Below are positions 26,914 through 35,917 of a stretch of DNA of 64,000 nucleotides, in pieces; the first letter of the stretch is position 1; the number at the start of each line of letters is the position of its first letter. Source of the stretch: an uncultured Johnsonella sp. GTDB taxonomy: Bacteria > Bacillota > Clostridia > Lachnospirales > Lachnospiraceae. A model generated the notes under the pieces. That model saw only the letters and a list, made by a program, of their open reading frames with translations. It ran no database searches and had not been told where the DNA came from. The stretch lies in NCBI GenBank assembly GCA_900766185.1, contig CAAFUL010000097.1:1-64000 (forward strand), given 5' to 3'. A program made the position numbers and the translations under genes.

Positions 26914-27042
26914 AGCGAGTTATAAATTGCACAGACGAGGACTTGTTTGAACGCAGTCTGCCGGTTTTTGGCAGACAAGTGAGTTCCGCAGTCTGTGCCA
27001 ATTTATCGAAGCTTTGAGAAAAGTACTGCGAGTAAGATTGAA
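26905..27042 (+). ncRNA. Structured RNA-like repeat element, copy B
   Basis: This is the same architecture as copy A at 2-136. Helices are 26905-26916 with 27011-27022, 26922-26929 with 26999-27006, 26930-26936 with 26991-26997, and an apical stem 26956-26962 with 26970-26976. Shared motifs are CAGACGAGGACT, GCAGTCTGT, GTACTGCGAGTA (27023-27034) and GATTGAA (27036-27042). Outer helices differ in sequence from copy A but still pair, so the base changes are compensatory. The sequence after GATTGAA (TACAAGATGGTTT) is unlike that after copy A, but is repeated three more times within 350 bp on both strands. The family is unidentified. Confidence 0.5.
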
Positions 27043-27098
27043 TACAAGATGGTTTTTCACTACTTCTCTACACTAATTGAATACAAGATGGTTTCTCA

Positions 27099-29183
27099 CT
27101 ACTTTTCCACATCCTCCACATGCCTGCAATTCTCCGCCGCACATATAACCTTACTTCCCTTAACTACAGTATATGAGCCGCATTTTGAACATTTTTTATC
27201 TGTCGGTTTCTGCCATGACATAAATTCGCAGTCGGGATTTTTCTCACAGGCATAATAAATTCTACCCTTTTTAGTCTTTTTAAGCAGTACCTCGCAGCCG
27301 CATACCGGGCAGGCAACTCCTATTTTTTCAAGATAGGGTTTTGTATTTCTACACTCAGGAAAGCCGGGACAGGCAAGGAATTTACCGTGCGGACCGTACT
27401 TTACAAGCATATTTTTACCGCAGTTTTCACAGATAACATCAGTAACTTCATCCGCTATTTTGACATTCTCAAGCTCCTTTTCTGCCTTAAGTACCGCAGT
27501 ATCCAAGTCAGGATAAAAATTTTCTATAATTATCTTCCAGTCAAGTTTACCGTCTCCTACATTGTCCAAAAGACTTTCAAGATTGGCGGTAAACTCTTTA
27601 TTTACTATACTTGGGAAATGCTCAACCATAATTTTATCTACGATTTGACCAAGCTCCGTAATATAAAGAGTCTTCTTCTCTTTTTCAACATATCTTCTTG
27701 CAATTATAGTACTTATGGTAGGTGAGTAAGTAGAAGGTCTTCCTATTCCCTGTTCTTCAAGTGCCTTAACAAGCGCCGCCTCCGTAAAATGTGCCGGTGC
27801 CTGAGTAAAGTGTTGTTTTTTATCTATGGCTTTAAGCTCAAGTATATCTTTTTCTTTTAAGGCTTCCAAATTCTTGTCTGTAGGGTTATCATCCTCACCG
27901 TCAGTATACACGCTTAAGAATCCGTCAAATAAAAGATTGGATCCTGCCAAGCCAAAGGCATATTCTCCTGCCTTTATTTTTACTGAAAGAGTGCTGTATA
28001 CCGCATCACTCATACGACTTGCACAAAATCTTTTCCAAATCAACTGATATAATCTGAACAAGTCCCTGCTTATCAGATCCTTTACAAACACAGGTGTCAG
28101 GCTGATATCTACAGGTCTTATAGCCTCATGTGCATCCTGTATCTTTGTTCCTGTACTTGACTTTGCCAAAGCTTGCGCTACATATTTTTCCGAATAATTA
28201 CTTTTTATAAACTCTCTTGCCGCCTTATCCGCCTCATCCGAAACTCTTGTCGAGTCGGTTCTAAGGTAGGTTATAAGTGCCATAGTACCTTTTGATTTAA
28301 TATCTATACCCTCATATAATTGCTGTGCAAGTTTCATGGTCTTTTGTGTGGAAAAGTTAAGCACCTTGCTTGCTTCCTGCTGTAAGGTAGAAGTGGTAAA
28401 CGGCAACGGTGCCTTTCTGGTTCTTTTTGATTTTGTTATTTGAAGCACCTCAAAACTTGCCTTACTTAGCTCTTTTTCAATTTTTTTAGCTTCTTTTTCA
28501 CTTGCTATAGTAATTTTTTCAATACTGTCTTTGTTGTACTTGCCTTGAAACTTTGCCAGATATTTATTCTTTGAGTTTTTTAATGCCAGATCGGCATCTA
28601 TACTCCAATATTCACTGGGTATAAAGGCATCTATGGCAGCATCTCTTTCAGCTATCATATGCAGGGCTACCGACTGTACTCTTCCTGCAGAAAGCCCCCT
28701 TTTTATTTTTGACCAAAGGAGCGGGCTTATTCTATAACCTACGACCCTGTCAAGTACTCTTCTTGCCTGCTGTGCATCAACCAAATTCATATCCAGTTTT
28801 CTGGGATTTTTTATAGCTTCTTTTATGGCAGGCTTAGTAATTTCATTAAAACTTATCCTATACACCTTTTTATCGGTATCGTCAAGTTTCAGTGCCTTGG
28901 TCAAATGCCAACTTATAGCTTCACCCTCACGATCCGGGTCTGTTGCCAAGTATATCTTATCCGACTTTTTTACCTGTTTTCTAAGTTTTGAAAGTAAATC
29001 TCCCTTACCCCTTATAGTTATGTACTTCGGCTCATAATTATTTTCCACATCCACACCCATGGTACTTTTAGGCAGATCTCTGACATGCCCGTTAGATGCC
29101 ATAACTTCATAGGATGAACCTAAGTATTTTTTAATAGTTTTAACCTTTGCAGGCGACTCCACTATAACGAGATTATTTGACAT
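27099..29183 (-). CDS. topA: DNA topoisomerase I
   Basis: This type IA topoisomerase relaxes negative supercoils. The 694-aa protein has a TOPRIM domain (VESPAKVKTI at 8-17; DPDREGEAISWHL near 110), the active-site Tyr in ITYLRTDS (about 304), and HEAIRP. The C-terminal tail has three zinc-finger units (CENCGK...CPGFPEC, CPVCGC...CEKNPDC, CSKCGS...CAAENC); the last ends with His-Val-Glu. The length matches Bacillus TopA. It lies directly downstream of dprA with a 15-base gap. Confidence 0.97.
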   Translation of the reverse strand: MSNNLVIVESPAKVKTIKKYLGSSYEVMASNGHVRDLPKSTMGVDVENNYEPKYITIRGKGDLLSKLRKQVKKSDKIYLATDPDREGEAISWHLTKALKLDDTDKKVYRISFNEITKPAIKEAIKNPRKLDMNLVDAQQARRVLDRVVGYRISPLLWSKIKRGLSAGRVQSVALHMIAERDAAIDAFIPSEYWSIDADLALKNSKNKYLAKFQGKYNKDSIEKITIASEKEAKKIEKELSKASFEVLQITKSKRTRKAPLPFTTSTLQQEASKVLNFSTQKTMKLAQQLYEGIDIKSKGTMALITYLRTDSTRVSDEADKAAREFIKSNYSEKYVAQALAKSSTGTKIQDAHEAIRPVDISLTPVFVKDLISRDLFRLYQLIWKRFCASRMSDAVYSTLSVKIKAGEYAFGLAGSNLLFDGFLSVYTDGEDDNPTDKNLEALKEKDILELKAIDKKQHFTQAPAHFTEAALVKALEEQGIGRPSTYSPTISTIIARRYVEKEKKTLYITELGQIVDKIMVEHFPSIVNKEFTANLESLLDNVGDGKLDWKIIIENFYPDLDTAVLKAEKELENVKIADEVTDVICENCGKNMLVKYGPHGKFLACPGFPECRNTKPYLEKIGVACPVCGCEVLLKKTKKGRIYYACEKNPDCEFMSWQKPTDKKCSKCGSYTVVKGSKVICAAENCRHVEDVEK

Positions 29184-29198
29184 ATGACTCCCCTTTAA

Positions 29199-30314
29199 CT
29201 ACTTAATCAAATTTTTAACATAATAATTAGCAAAGAGTTGAGATATATAGCCCTTTAATTCCAGATCCAATAATATGGACATACATTCACCGGTTTTCAT
29301 ACCTGTCTTTGCTAAAATTTCTTCTACGCTTGTTGCTTCTAAACCGATGACACTATACACTTTTTTTTCTTTATTTGCAAGCTTATTAATATCTTTTTTT
29401 ATTAAAGACAGTTTTTTATCGTGAATAAGACCTAAACTTTCTATTATATTGTCAGTCGAAAGTAAGATACTTGCTCCGCCTTCTATCAGCTTATTGCAGC
29501 CCTTACTTAAGGGGTCTGAAAGCCTGCCGGGAAGGGCAAAAACTTCTTTTCCCTGCTCCAAGGCATGACCTACCGTTATAAATGTGCCTGAGCGTTCCTT
29601 TGCCTCCATTACAAGTACTAAATCGGAAAGCCCTGAAATAATTCTATTCCTCATACAGAAATTAAATTTCAGTGAAGGGGCTGAGGGCGGAAGTTCACTT
29701 ATTATTCCAAAGCCCATATCCAGTATACCTGCATATATGTCAATATTTTGCTTAGGATAACACACATCCACACCTCCTGCAAGGACGGCGTAGGTGCTCT
29801 TACCCTCAGCCAGTGCTGCCAAATGTGCTCTTCTGTCTATTCCACTTGCCATACCGCTTATAATGTCTATGTTCATTTTGGAAAGTTGTGCAGTTATATG
29901 CTTGGTCATACTTTCTCCGTAGCTTGAACATACCCTGCTGCCTACTATGGCTACCGCAGGTTTATTACTGTCCGGCAGCCTTCCCTTAACATAAAGATAA
30001 AAAGGAGCTTGGGGTATGGATTTAAGTTTTTCCGGAAATTCTTCATCCTCTATGCTTATAAAACTTATCCCCTTATCCTTAAGGGACAAATAGCTTTCAT
30101 ACATCTTATCGTAATTTTTTTTGCAATAAATAATATCTATAGCCTTTGCCTCATCAATACCCGAAAATTTTACTATCTCTTCTTTTTCCATAGCAAGAAT
30201 TTTTGATAAAGGTTTTATATTTTCATATAATTTACCAAGGCTTGCAACACCTATGCTCTCTATCCTTGACAAAAAATGAAACATTACTTTATTACTGTAC
30301 TTAATATTTTCCAT
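29199..30314 (-). CDS. dprA: DNA-processing protein DprA
   Basis: DprA binds incoming single-stranded DNA in natural transformation and loads RecA. The 371-aa protein has an N-terminal helical/SAM-like domain, a Rossmann-like core with VGSRVCSSYGES (about 123), SGMASGIDRRAH (about 155), VLAGGVDVCYP (about 175) and ALPGRL, and a C-terminal winged-helix region. It is followed by topA and preceded by comM; this three-gene set is typical of Lachnospiraceae. Its presence does not prove competence. Confidence 0.94.
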   Translation of the reverse strand: MENIKYSNKVMFHFLSRIESIGVASLGKLYENIKPLSKILAMEKEEIVKFSGIDEAKAIDIIYCKKNYDKMYESYLSLKDKGISFISIEDEEFPEKLKSIPQAPFYLYVKGRLPDSNKPAVAIVGSRVCSSYGESMTKHITAQLSKMNIDIISGMASGIDRRAHLAALAEGKSTYAVLAGGVDVCYPKQNIDIYAGILDMGFGIISELPPSAPSLKFNFCMRNRIISGLSDLVLVMEAKERSGTFITVGHALEQGKEVFALPGRLSDPLSKGCNKLIEGGASILLSTDNIIESLGLIHDKKLSLIKKDINKLANKEKKVYSVIGLEATSVEEILAKTGMKTGECMSILLDLELKGYISQLFANYYVKNLIK

Positions 30315-30318
30315 AAAT

Positions 30319-31845
30319 TTACTTCCAATACCTTTCTTCCAAAGCTCTGTAAGCTATAGCTTCACACAAATGTTTATGCTCTATGTTTTTCTTTCCCTCG
30401 AAATCCGCTATGGTTCTTGCAAGCTTTAATATTTTATGCAAAGCTCTAAGGCTCATACCTTTTCTTTCATATATTTCTTTTAAGAATTCCTCATCTTTAT
30501 AAGTAAGGGAGCAGAACATATCTATATGCTGTTTATTCATTTGTGCATTAAAATAAATTCCATACTTTGAAAGTCTTTCAAGTTGGATCTGCCTTACTTC
30601 CTCTACTTTTTTTCTTATCTCTTTACCGGTTTTATTTTTAGAACTTTGTTTGATTTCCTCATAGGATATGAGATTTGTTTCTACATATATGTCGATTCTG
30701 TCAAGCAGTGGCTTGCTGATTTTAGAAAGATAATTTTTGACCATTCGCTCATCACAGTTGCATCTGCTCCTGTCCGGATAAAAGCCGCATTTGCAAGGGT
30801 TTGTTGCCGCACAAAGCAGGAAAGATGCCGGAAATGTATATGATGCCTGTACCCTTGATATTGATACTACACCTTCTTCCAAAGGTTGCCTTAATACTTC
30901 CAAGGCATCTTTTTTAAATTCTGCAAGCTCATCTAAGAATAAAACACCTCCGCTTGCTAAGGATATCTCTCCCGGCTTTGGGTACTTGCCGCCTCCGACC
31001 AGAGCTTGTGGAGATATAGTGTGATGAGGATGCCTGTAGGGTCTTACCTTTACCAAAGCCTCATCCGGCGGAAGTTGCCCGCATATACTGTGCAGCTTTG
31101 ATATCTCTACTCTTTCACCCATGCTCATCCCCGGCATAATACTGGGTATTCTTGCTGCAAGCATACTCTTTCCCGTACCGGCAGGACCTATATAAAGTAT
31201 GTTATGTCTGCCTGAAACCGCTATAATAGTTGCTCTTTTGGATAATTCCTGACCGTTAATGTCTGAAAAGTCAAGTTTTTCGTCATACTCATCAAACTCA
31301 TTATACTCATACCTGACCGGTTCCTGACCTCTTAGACTTCTTTTAATCAAATCGCAGGTTTCTTTCAGTGAGCCTACTCCATAGCAGTCTATACCCTCTA
31401 CTACTCCTGCCTCCTTGGCATTTTCCTTCGGTAAAAAGATATGCTTAATACCGGCTTCTTTTGCTGCCATAACAAGTGCCAAAACTCCCCTTACCGGCAA
31501 AAGATCTCCTCCAAGAGAAAGCTCCCCTATAAAAGCTGAATTGTTTAACAATTCACTTTTTATAATTTTGTAGGCTTCAAGCATGGCTATAGCTATGGGA
31601 AGATCATAGGCACAGCCCTCTTTTCTTATATCGGCAGGCGAAAGGTTAATTACCATCTTTCTTGGCATAAGTTCAAAACCTGAATTTTTTATGGCGGTTT
31701 TTATCCTGTCATGTGACTCCTTAACCGCACTGTTTACATAGCCTATTAGGGTAGCCTGAGGAAGCCCCGCTCCCACATCAACCTCACATGAAACCATAAA
31801 TCCCTCAATTCCCTTAAGACCTATTCCGTAAATTCTACTTAACAT
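30319..31845 (-). CDS. comM: ComM / YifB-type Mg-chelatase-like AAA+ ATPase
   Basis: The 508-aa protein has an N-terminal Lon-protease-like domain (ChlI fold, about 1-170), a AAA+ core with Walker A GPAGTGKSML (about 223) and Walker B LFLDEL (about 310), and a C-terminal Mg-chelatase-like lid. ComM is a helicase that helps branch migration of donor DNA in transformation; many non-competent bacteria keep it. AGGAGGGCT precedes the ATG. The gap to dprA is 4 bases, so the two are probably coupled. Confidence 0.93.
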   Translation of the reverse strand: MLSRIYGIGLKGIEGFMVSCEVDVGAGLPQATLIGYVNSAVKESHDRIKTAIKNSGFELMPRKMVINLSPADIRKEGCAYDLPIAIAMLEAYKIIKSELLNNSAFIGELSLGGDLLPVRGVLALVMAAKEAGIKHIFLPKENAKEAGVVEGIDCYGVGSLKETCDLIKRSLRGQEPVRYEYNEFDEYDEKLDFSDINGQELSKRATIIAVSGRHNILYIGPAGTGKSMLAARIPSIMPGMSMGERVEISKLHSICGQLPPDEALVKVRPYRHPHHTISPQALVGGGKYPKPGEISLASGGVLFLDELAEFKKDALEVLRQPLEEGVVSISRVQASYTFPASFLLCAATNPCKCGFYPDRSRCNCDERMVKNYLSKISKPLLDRIDIYVETNLISYEEIKQSSKNKTGKEIRKKVEEVRQIQLERLSKYGIYFNAQMNKQHIDMFCSLTYKDEEFLKEIYERKGMSLRALHKILKLARTIADFEGKKNIEHKHLCEAIAYRALEERYWK

Positions 31846-32108
31846 AGCCCTCCTTTTTGTATTTAATAAGATTTAATCAAATGATTTTTCAGTATACTAA
31901 AAACAGCAAGTTCCTGACTTTACTTAATTAATATCTTGTTTAAAACCGACACAAACATGCTGATTTTAAAATAAATATTCTCTTAACTTAAATACTCATA
32001 AAAATATTGATTTAAAAACAGATTTTCTTTTTTGTAACACTATTATTTAAAATTAATCCTATAAGACGGTCAGTAGCTAGAACACTACTACCTTGAGATT
32101 TTAAGATA
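31846..32108. other. AT-rich spacer upstream of comM
   Basis: There is no gene or RNA family that I can support. A TATACT at about 31898 on the minus strand could be a -10 box for comM-dprA-topA, but no good -35 lies at the right distance. Confidence 0.35.
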
Positions 32109-32141
32109 TAAGGAAACACCGGTTTAGCCGACATTTCCTTA
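32109..32141. terminator. Hairpin after the DUF6483 gene
   Basis: TAAGGAAA and TTTCCTTA pair around a loop with an inner CGG/CCG. It starts 17 bases past the stop of the minus-strand gene. There is no strong T run, so the terminator call is tentative. Confidence 0.45.
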
Positions 32142-32157
32142 TAATACAATATACAAT

Positions 32158-32529
32158 TTAATACTTATCAATAATAATATCAACTATACTATTATCAATC
32201 CTGTCCGAGTTATACAAGAGAGTCCTTAGACCTTTTAATATATCTTCTCTTGCCAGAGCACCCTCTTCCAATTTTTTATCGGACAAATCATTTAACAGAG
32301 CATAAAACCAAAGACCGAGAGCTAACACATCCTTATCCTTTGAGGTTTTAACAATCAAGGAATTAGCCTCTTTAAGTCTGTTAAGCTCAATCAGTTTCTC
32401 TATTTCTTCCTTGAAGACTGTCTGTTCTTCATCCTGCTCATAAACATTGCTCTCTTTAGACAATAAACTTCGTATAAACTTAATAATAATGCTTATCTGC
32501 CACAAGATCCAATCCTGTTCATAAAACAT
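32158..32529 (-). CDS. DUF6483-like hypothetical protein
   Basis: The 123-aa helical, acidic protein begins MFYEQDWILWQISIIIKFIRSLL, an amphipathic helix. A charged region (EEIEKLIELNRLKEANSLI) resembling a TPR-like helix pair follows. It looks like DUF6483, a family of unknown function found in Clostridia, but I recall that match from general pattern and cannot verify it. GAGG precedes the ATG. It is monocistronic, with a repeat element upstream. Confidence 0.6.
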   Translation of the reverse strand: MFYEQDWILWQISIIIKFIRSLLSKESNVYEQDEEQTVFKEEIEKLIELNRLKEANSLIVKTSKDKDVLALGLWFYALLNDLSDKKLEEGALAREDILKGLRTLLYNSDRIDNSIVDIIIDKY

Positions 32530-32634
32530 AGCATACCTCGAAACACAAAAACAAGTTTATACATATAGTGTATCATTGATTTGGCAATATGTATATAGCT
32601 TAATTTGAGATACCTTACAGATATGTGCTACTCA

Positions 32635-32817
32635 GGTTACAGTTCAGGCAGTTCAGATATACATATATGATATAGCAAATGAAAGCTTGCTTTCATCTTT
32701 ATATTATATATGTATATCTGTCAGGCTGCTTCCGTAATTCATCTTCGTCTAATTTATAAATACAAATTAAATATTTTTAGTTTTTTGACGAAGATGAATT
32801 ACCTAACTGAATTGTAA
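32635..32817. mobile_element. MITE-like element abutting the galE stop codon
   Basis: This 183-bp non-coding element starts GGTTACAGTTCAGG and ends CTGAATTGTAA, imperfect terminal inverted repeats. It has two palindromic modules: GATATACATATA...TATATGTATATC around GAAAGCTTGCTTTC, and TTCATCTTCGTC (32758-32731 region) paired with GACGAAGATGAA (32787-32798). It is flanked by the 8-bp direct repeat GCTACTCA (32627-32634 and 32818-32825). The right-hand copy contains the galE stop codon. Confidence 0.7.
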
Positions 32818-32818
32818 G

Positions 32819-33835
32819 CTACTCATAACCTTCGGGATTTTTACTCTGCCAATTAAAACTGTCCTTACACATAGACTCTATATCTTCCAAAGCCTCCCAG
32901 CCAAGTTCTTCCTTAGCCTTTTTCGTATCGGCATAGAGCACAGGCACATCTCCGGCTCTTCTTGGCTTATATTCATACTTTATAGTTAAATTATTAGCCT
33001 TTTCAAAGGCGTTAATCACTTCTTTTACAGAGTAACCTTTACCTGTACCCAAATTATAGATTCTAACCTTCGGCTCTTTGTTAAAAAGCTGCTCAAGGGC
33101 CTTTACATGACCCTTTGCCAGATCAAGCACATGTATGTAATCTCTTATACAGGTTCCGTCAGGGGTATCGTAATCATTACCGAATACACCAAGGCAGTCG
33201 AGCTTTCCGACAGCCACCTGTGTTATATATGGCAGCAGATTATTGGGTATGCCCTTGGGGTCTTCTCCTATAAGCCCTGACTTATGTGCTCCTATAGGAT
33301 TAAAGTATCTTAGCAGCGTAACTGAAAAATCCTTATCCGCCACATTGATATCCGTAAAAATCTGCTCAAGCATAGCCTTGGTTCTTCCATAAGGGTTGGT
33401 AATCTCCCCCATAGGGCTTGCTTCACTTACAGGAACACTTTTAGGAGTACCGTATACTGTAGCACTTGAGGAAAATACCAATTTTTTACAATTATTCTCC
33501 CTCATGACCTCACACAGAATAAGTCCCGAGTTTATATTATTATAATAATATTCCAGCGGTTTTTGAACCGACTCTCCCACTGCCTTAAGTCCGGCAAAAT
33601 GTATGGCAGCCTCTATATTTTCCTCTTTAAAAACCTTAGAAAGCCCCTCTTTATCTATACAGTCAAGCTCATAGAACTTAAGCTTTTTTCCAGTAATTTC
33701 TTCTATACGCTGTATGGAAACTTTGGAAGCATTGACCAAATTATCTACTACAACCACCTCATAACCCGCATTGAGCAACTCCACACAGGTATGGCTGCCT
33801 ATAAATCCGGCACCACCGCTAACTAATATAGCCAT
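32819..33835 (-). CDS. galE: UDP-glucose 4-epimerase
   Basis: GalE interconverts UDP-glucose and UDP-galactose with bound NAD and supplies galactose units for envelope glycans or the Leloir pathway. The 338-aa extended SDR protein has GGAGFIGS (6-13) for NAD, the SSSATVYG segment (about 125), the catalytic YGRTK (about 150), and RDYIHVLDLAKGH near 235. It is full length. A mobile element has inserted directly at the stop codon. It follows the AICAR transformylase gene by 21 bases with no evident functional link. Confidence 0.95.
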   Translation of the reverse strand: MAILVSGGAGFIGSHTCVELLNAGYEVVVVDNLVNASKVSIQRIEEITGKKLKFYELDCIDKEGLSKVFKEENIEAAIHFAGLKAVGESVQKPLEYYYNNINSGLILCEVMRENNCKKLVFSSSATVYGTPKSVPVSEASPMGEITNPYGRTKAMLEQIFTDINVADKDFSVTLLRYFNPIGAHKSGLIGEDPKGIPNNLLPYITQVAVGKLDCLGVFGNDYDTPDGTCIRDYIHVLDLAKGHVKALEQLFNKEPKVRIYNLGTGKGYSVKEVINAFEKANNLTIKYEYKPRRAGDVPVLYADTKKAKEELGWEALEDIESMCKDSFNWQSKNPEGYE

Positions 33836-33856
33836 ATCAATATTCCTTTCTTTTAA

Positions 33857-35035
33857 TTAATGGTGAAAAAGCCTAAGACCGGTATGTGCCATAACTATTC
33901 CGTATTTGTTGCAGGCTTCGATAACATTGTCATCTCTTACCGAGCCTCCCGGCTGTGCTATGTATTTTACTCCGCTTCTGTATGCTCTTTCTATATTGTC
34001 TCCAAAGGGAAAGAAGGCATCCGAGCCTAATGAAACATTAGTTAAATTCTTTAAAAACTCCTTTTTTTCTTCCTTTGTAAACTCATCGGGTTTTGTCTTA
34101 AGAACCCTTTTCCACCTGTTATCCGACAAAAGTTCTTCAACACTGTTATCGCCTATGTAGATGTCTATAGTATTGTCTCTGTCCGCCCTTCCTATATCAT
34201 CAACAAAGTTAAGGTCAAGTACTTTGGGAGCCTGCCTAAGATACCAAAAGTCAGCCTTGCCTCCTGCAAGTCTGGTACAATGTATTCTTGACTGCTGCCC
34301 TGCACCTATACCTATAGCCTGTCCGTCTTTTACATAGCATACGGAGTTTGACTGGGTATACTTTATGGTAATCAGAGAAATAAGCAAATCCCTCTTTGCC
34401 GCTTCGGTCATACTTTTATTATCCGTAACTATATTTTTAAGTAATTCCGCATTTATTTCGATATTATTTCTTCCTTGCTCAAAACTTATTCCAAATACCT
34501 GTTTTACTTCCGTACTTGGCGGAATATAGTCATTATCTATCTCTATAATATTATACTTTCCGCTTTTTTTACTTTTTAAGATTTCTAAAGCTTCATCACT
34601 ATATCCGGGTGCTATGATACCGTCCGATACTTCCGGTTTTATAAGTCTTGCAGTTTCCACATCACAGGTATCAGAAAGGGCTATAAAATCACCGAAAGAA
34701 GACATCCTGTCAGCACCTCTGGCTCTTGCATAAGCACATGCCAGAGGACTTAAACTACCCTCTTCTACAAAATATATCTTTTTTAATGTCTCATCAAGCT
34801 CCAAACCTATAGCCGCACCTGCCGGTGAAACATGCTTAAATGAAGCCGCTGCCGGATAGCCGGTAGCTTTTTTAAGCTCCTTAACAAGCTGCCATGCATT
34901 AAGAGCATCAAGTAAATTGATATAACCGGGACTACCTGAGAGTACTTTTATGGGAAGCTCTTTATCTTCACTCATATATATACAGGCAGGCTTTTGATTG
35001 GGGTTACAACCGTATTTTAGTTCCAACTTTTTCAT
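33857..35035 (-). CDS. Stand-alone AICAR formyltransferase (PurH C-terminal type)
   Basis: The enzyme formylates AICAR with 10-formyl-THF, the ninth step of IMP synthesis. The 392-aa protein corresponds to only the AICAR transformylase half of the usual ~510-aa PurH. It starts with KYGCNPNQKPA, has the FKHVSPAG catalytic Lys-His motif (about 66), GIGAGQQSRIHC (about 245), and ends QPGGSVRDDNVIEACN. No IMP cyclohydrolase (MGS-like) domain is present at its N terminus. The next gene upstream (35180-35893) looks like a separate PurO-type cyclohydrolase that would finish the pathway. Confidence 0.92.
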   Translation of the reverse strand: MKKLELKYGCNPNQKPACIYMSEDKELPIKVLSGSPGYINLLDALNAWQLVKELKKATGYPAAASFKHVSPAGAAIGLELDETLKKIYFVEEGSLSPLACAYARARGADRMSSFGDFIALSDTCDVETARLIKPEVSDGIIAPGYSDEALEILKSKKSGKYNIIEIDNDYIPPSTEVKQVFGISFEQGRNNIEINAELLKNIVTDNKSMTEAAKRDLLISLITIKYTQSNSVCYVKDGQAIGIGAGQQSRIHCTRLAGGKADFWYLRQAPKVLDLNFVDDIGRADRDNTIDIYIGDNSVEELLSDNRWKRVLKTKPDEFTKEEKKEFLKNLTNVSLGSDAFFPFGDNIERAYRSGVKYIAQPGGSVRDDNVIEACNKYGIVMAHTGLRLFHH

Positions 35036-35060
35036 ACAATAAAATCCTTTCAGCTATTAT

Positions 35061-35097
35061 AGGCTTCTTTAGCCGTCTTAAATGATGTAAGAAGCCT
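35061..35097. terminator. Hairpin just upstream of the AICAR formyltransferase gene
   Basis: AGGCTTCTT and AAGAAGCCT form a 9-bp stem with a 19-base loop in the 144-bp gap between the two purine genes. No strong T run follows. It could be an attenuator or part of a leader. Confidence 0.4.
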
Positions 35098-35135
35098 TTC
35101 AGATTCTTAAAAAATATCTTATAACTTATACAACA

Positions 35136-35172
35136 AAGACCTTTAGACAGTAGACACTGCTAAAGGCTTTAT
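35136..35172 (-). terminator. Hairpin after the IMP cyclohydrolase gene
   Basis: CCTTTAG and CTAAAGG pair, with an inner AGT/ACT, directly after the PurO-like stop. The following minus-strand sequence GGTCTTTGTTG has only a weak T tract, so termination would be partial. Confidence 0.5.
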
Positions 35173-35179
35173 TTAAGTC

Positions 35180-35893
35180 TTATTTATTCTTATTTATAAT
35201 TTTAGTTTCATTTTCCCCTGTTTCAAGGTCAATATATCTTACAAACAAAGATACCTTATTATCGGCATCAAGGCTTTCCCAAAGCTTTTTGGTAAATTCT
35301 TCTATCTCATCCTCCAAACTTACACGCAGCGGTACTCCCTTAAAGCTTTCAAGCACTTCACTACTTTCCTCGTAGGTATGTATGAAATGCCCTTCTTCAT
35401 TTAACGGTTCATCATAGTTAAATATAAATCTTTGACAGGAGTCAGGATCACCCTCGTTGCTTTTTAGTATGGAAAGTGCATAGGAAAAACTTTTATTATT
35501 AAATTCCATAAGACCTGATATCCTTGGAGTATAGTTCGGTGCATCAGGTTCAAAACTTCTTTTTTTAAGACTACTCTCCAAACCAAGCCCCGACTTTAAT
35601 CCCTCGTATATGGTATCGGTCTGATCACCGTTACTTACTATAAGCTTGTTGTCAATTATTTTTACCGGAGAGTATATTATAAGTGAAGGGTCTGTAAGCT
35701 TGGACTCATCATAAGCTTCGGTCTTTATACCCTCACCTTCTTCCTTAAATACTCTGTTTCTCGAATTTTCACTTCTTCCCATAATAAAGTAAGCCACTAC
35801 AGCCTTTTTGCCTGCATCCGTCTTTCCGATAATTATACCTCTTCCCGGATATTTTTTCGCTTTAAGTAGCTCATATAAAGATAACTTAGCCAT
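35180..35893 (-). CDS. PurO-like IMP cyclohydrolase
   Basis: This 237-aa protein begins with the YPGRGIIIG strand and has the FIMGRSENSRNRVF motif (about 38-51) characteristic of the archaeal-type cyclohydrolase PurO (NTN-hydrolase-like fold), followed by PDAPNYTPRISGL (about 115). PurO closes FAICAR to IMP. Next to a PurH that lacks its own cyclohydrolase half, the functional pairing is strong. It starts after GGGGGAAGG. It lies 24 bases downstream of the ABC permease and may be co-transcribed with it. Confidence 0.88.
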   Translation of the reverse strand: MAKLSLYELLKAKKYPGRGIIIGKTDAGKKAVVAYFIMGRSENSRNRVFKEEGEGIKTEAYDESKLTDPSLIIYSPVKIIDNKLIVSNGDQTDTIYEGLKSGLGLESSLKKRSFEPDAPNYTPRISGLMEFNNKSFSYALSILKSNEGDPDSCQRFIFNYDEPLNEEGHFIHTYEESSEVLESFKGVPLRVSLEDEIEEFTKKLWESLDADNKVSLFVRYIDLETGENETKIINKNK

Positions 35894-35917
35894 TATCCTT
35901 CCCCCTGTTATATAAAA

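Noticed and set aside
26640..27110. CRISPR array
   Set aside because: Repeats are few, unevenly spaced and on both strands; no regular spacers and no cas genes.
26995..27255. Plus-strand frame running from element B into topA
   Set aside because: It is made of the repeated ATTGAATACAAGATGG units and the antisense of topA.
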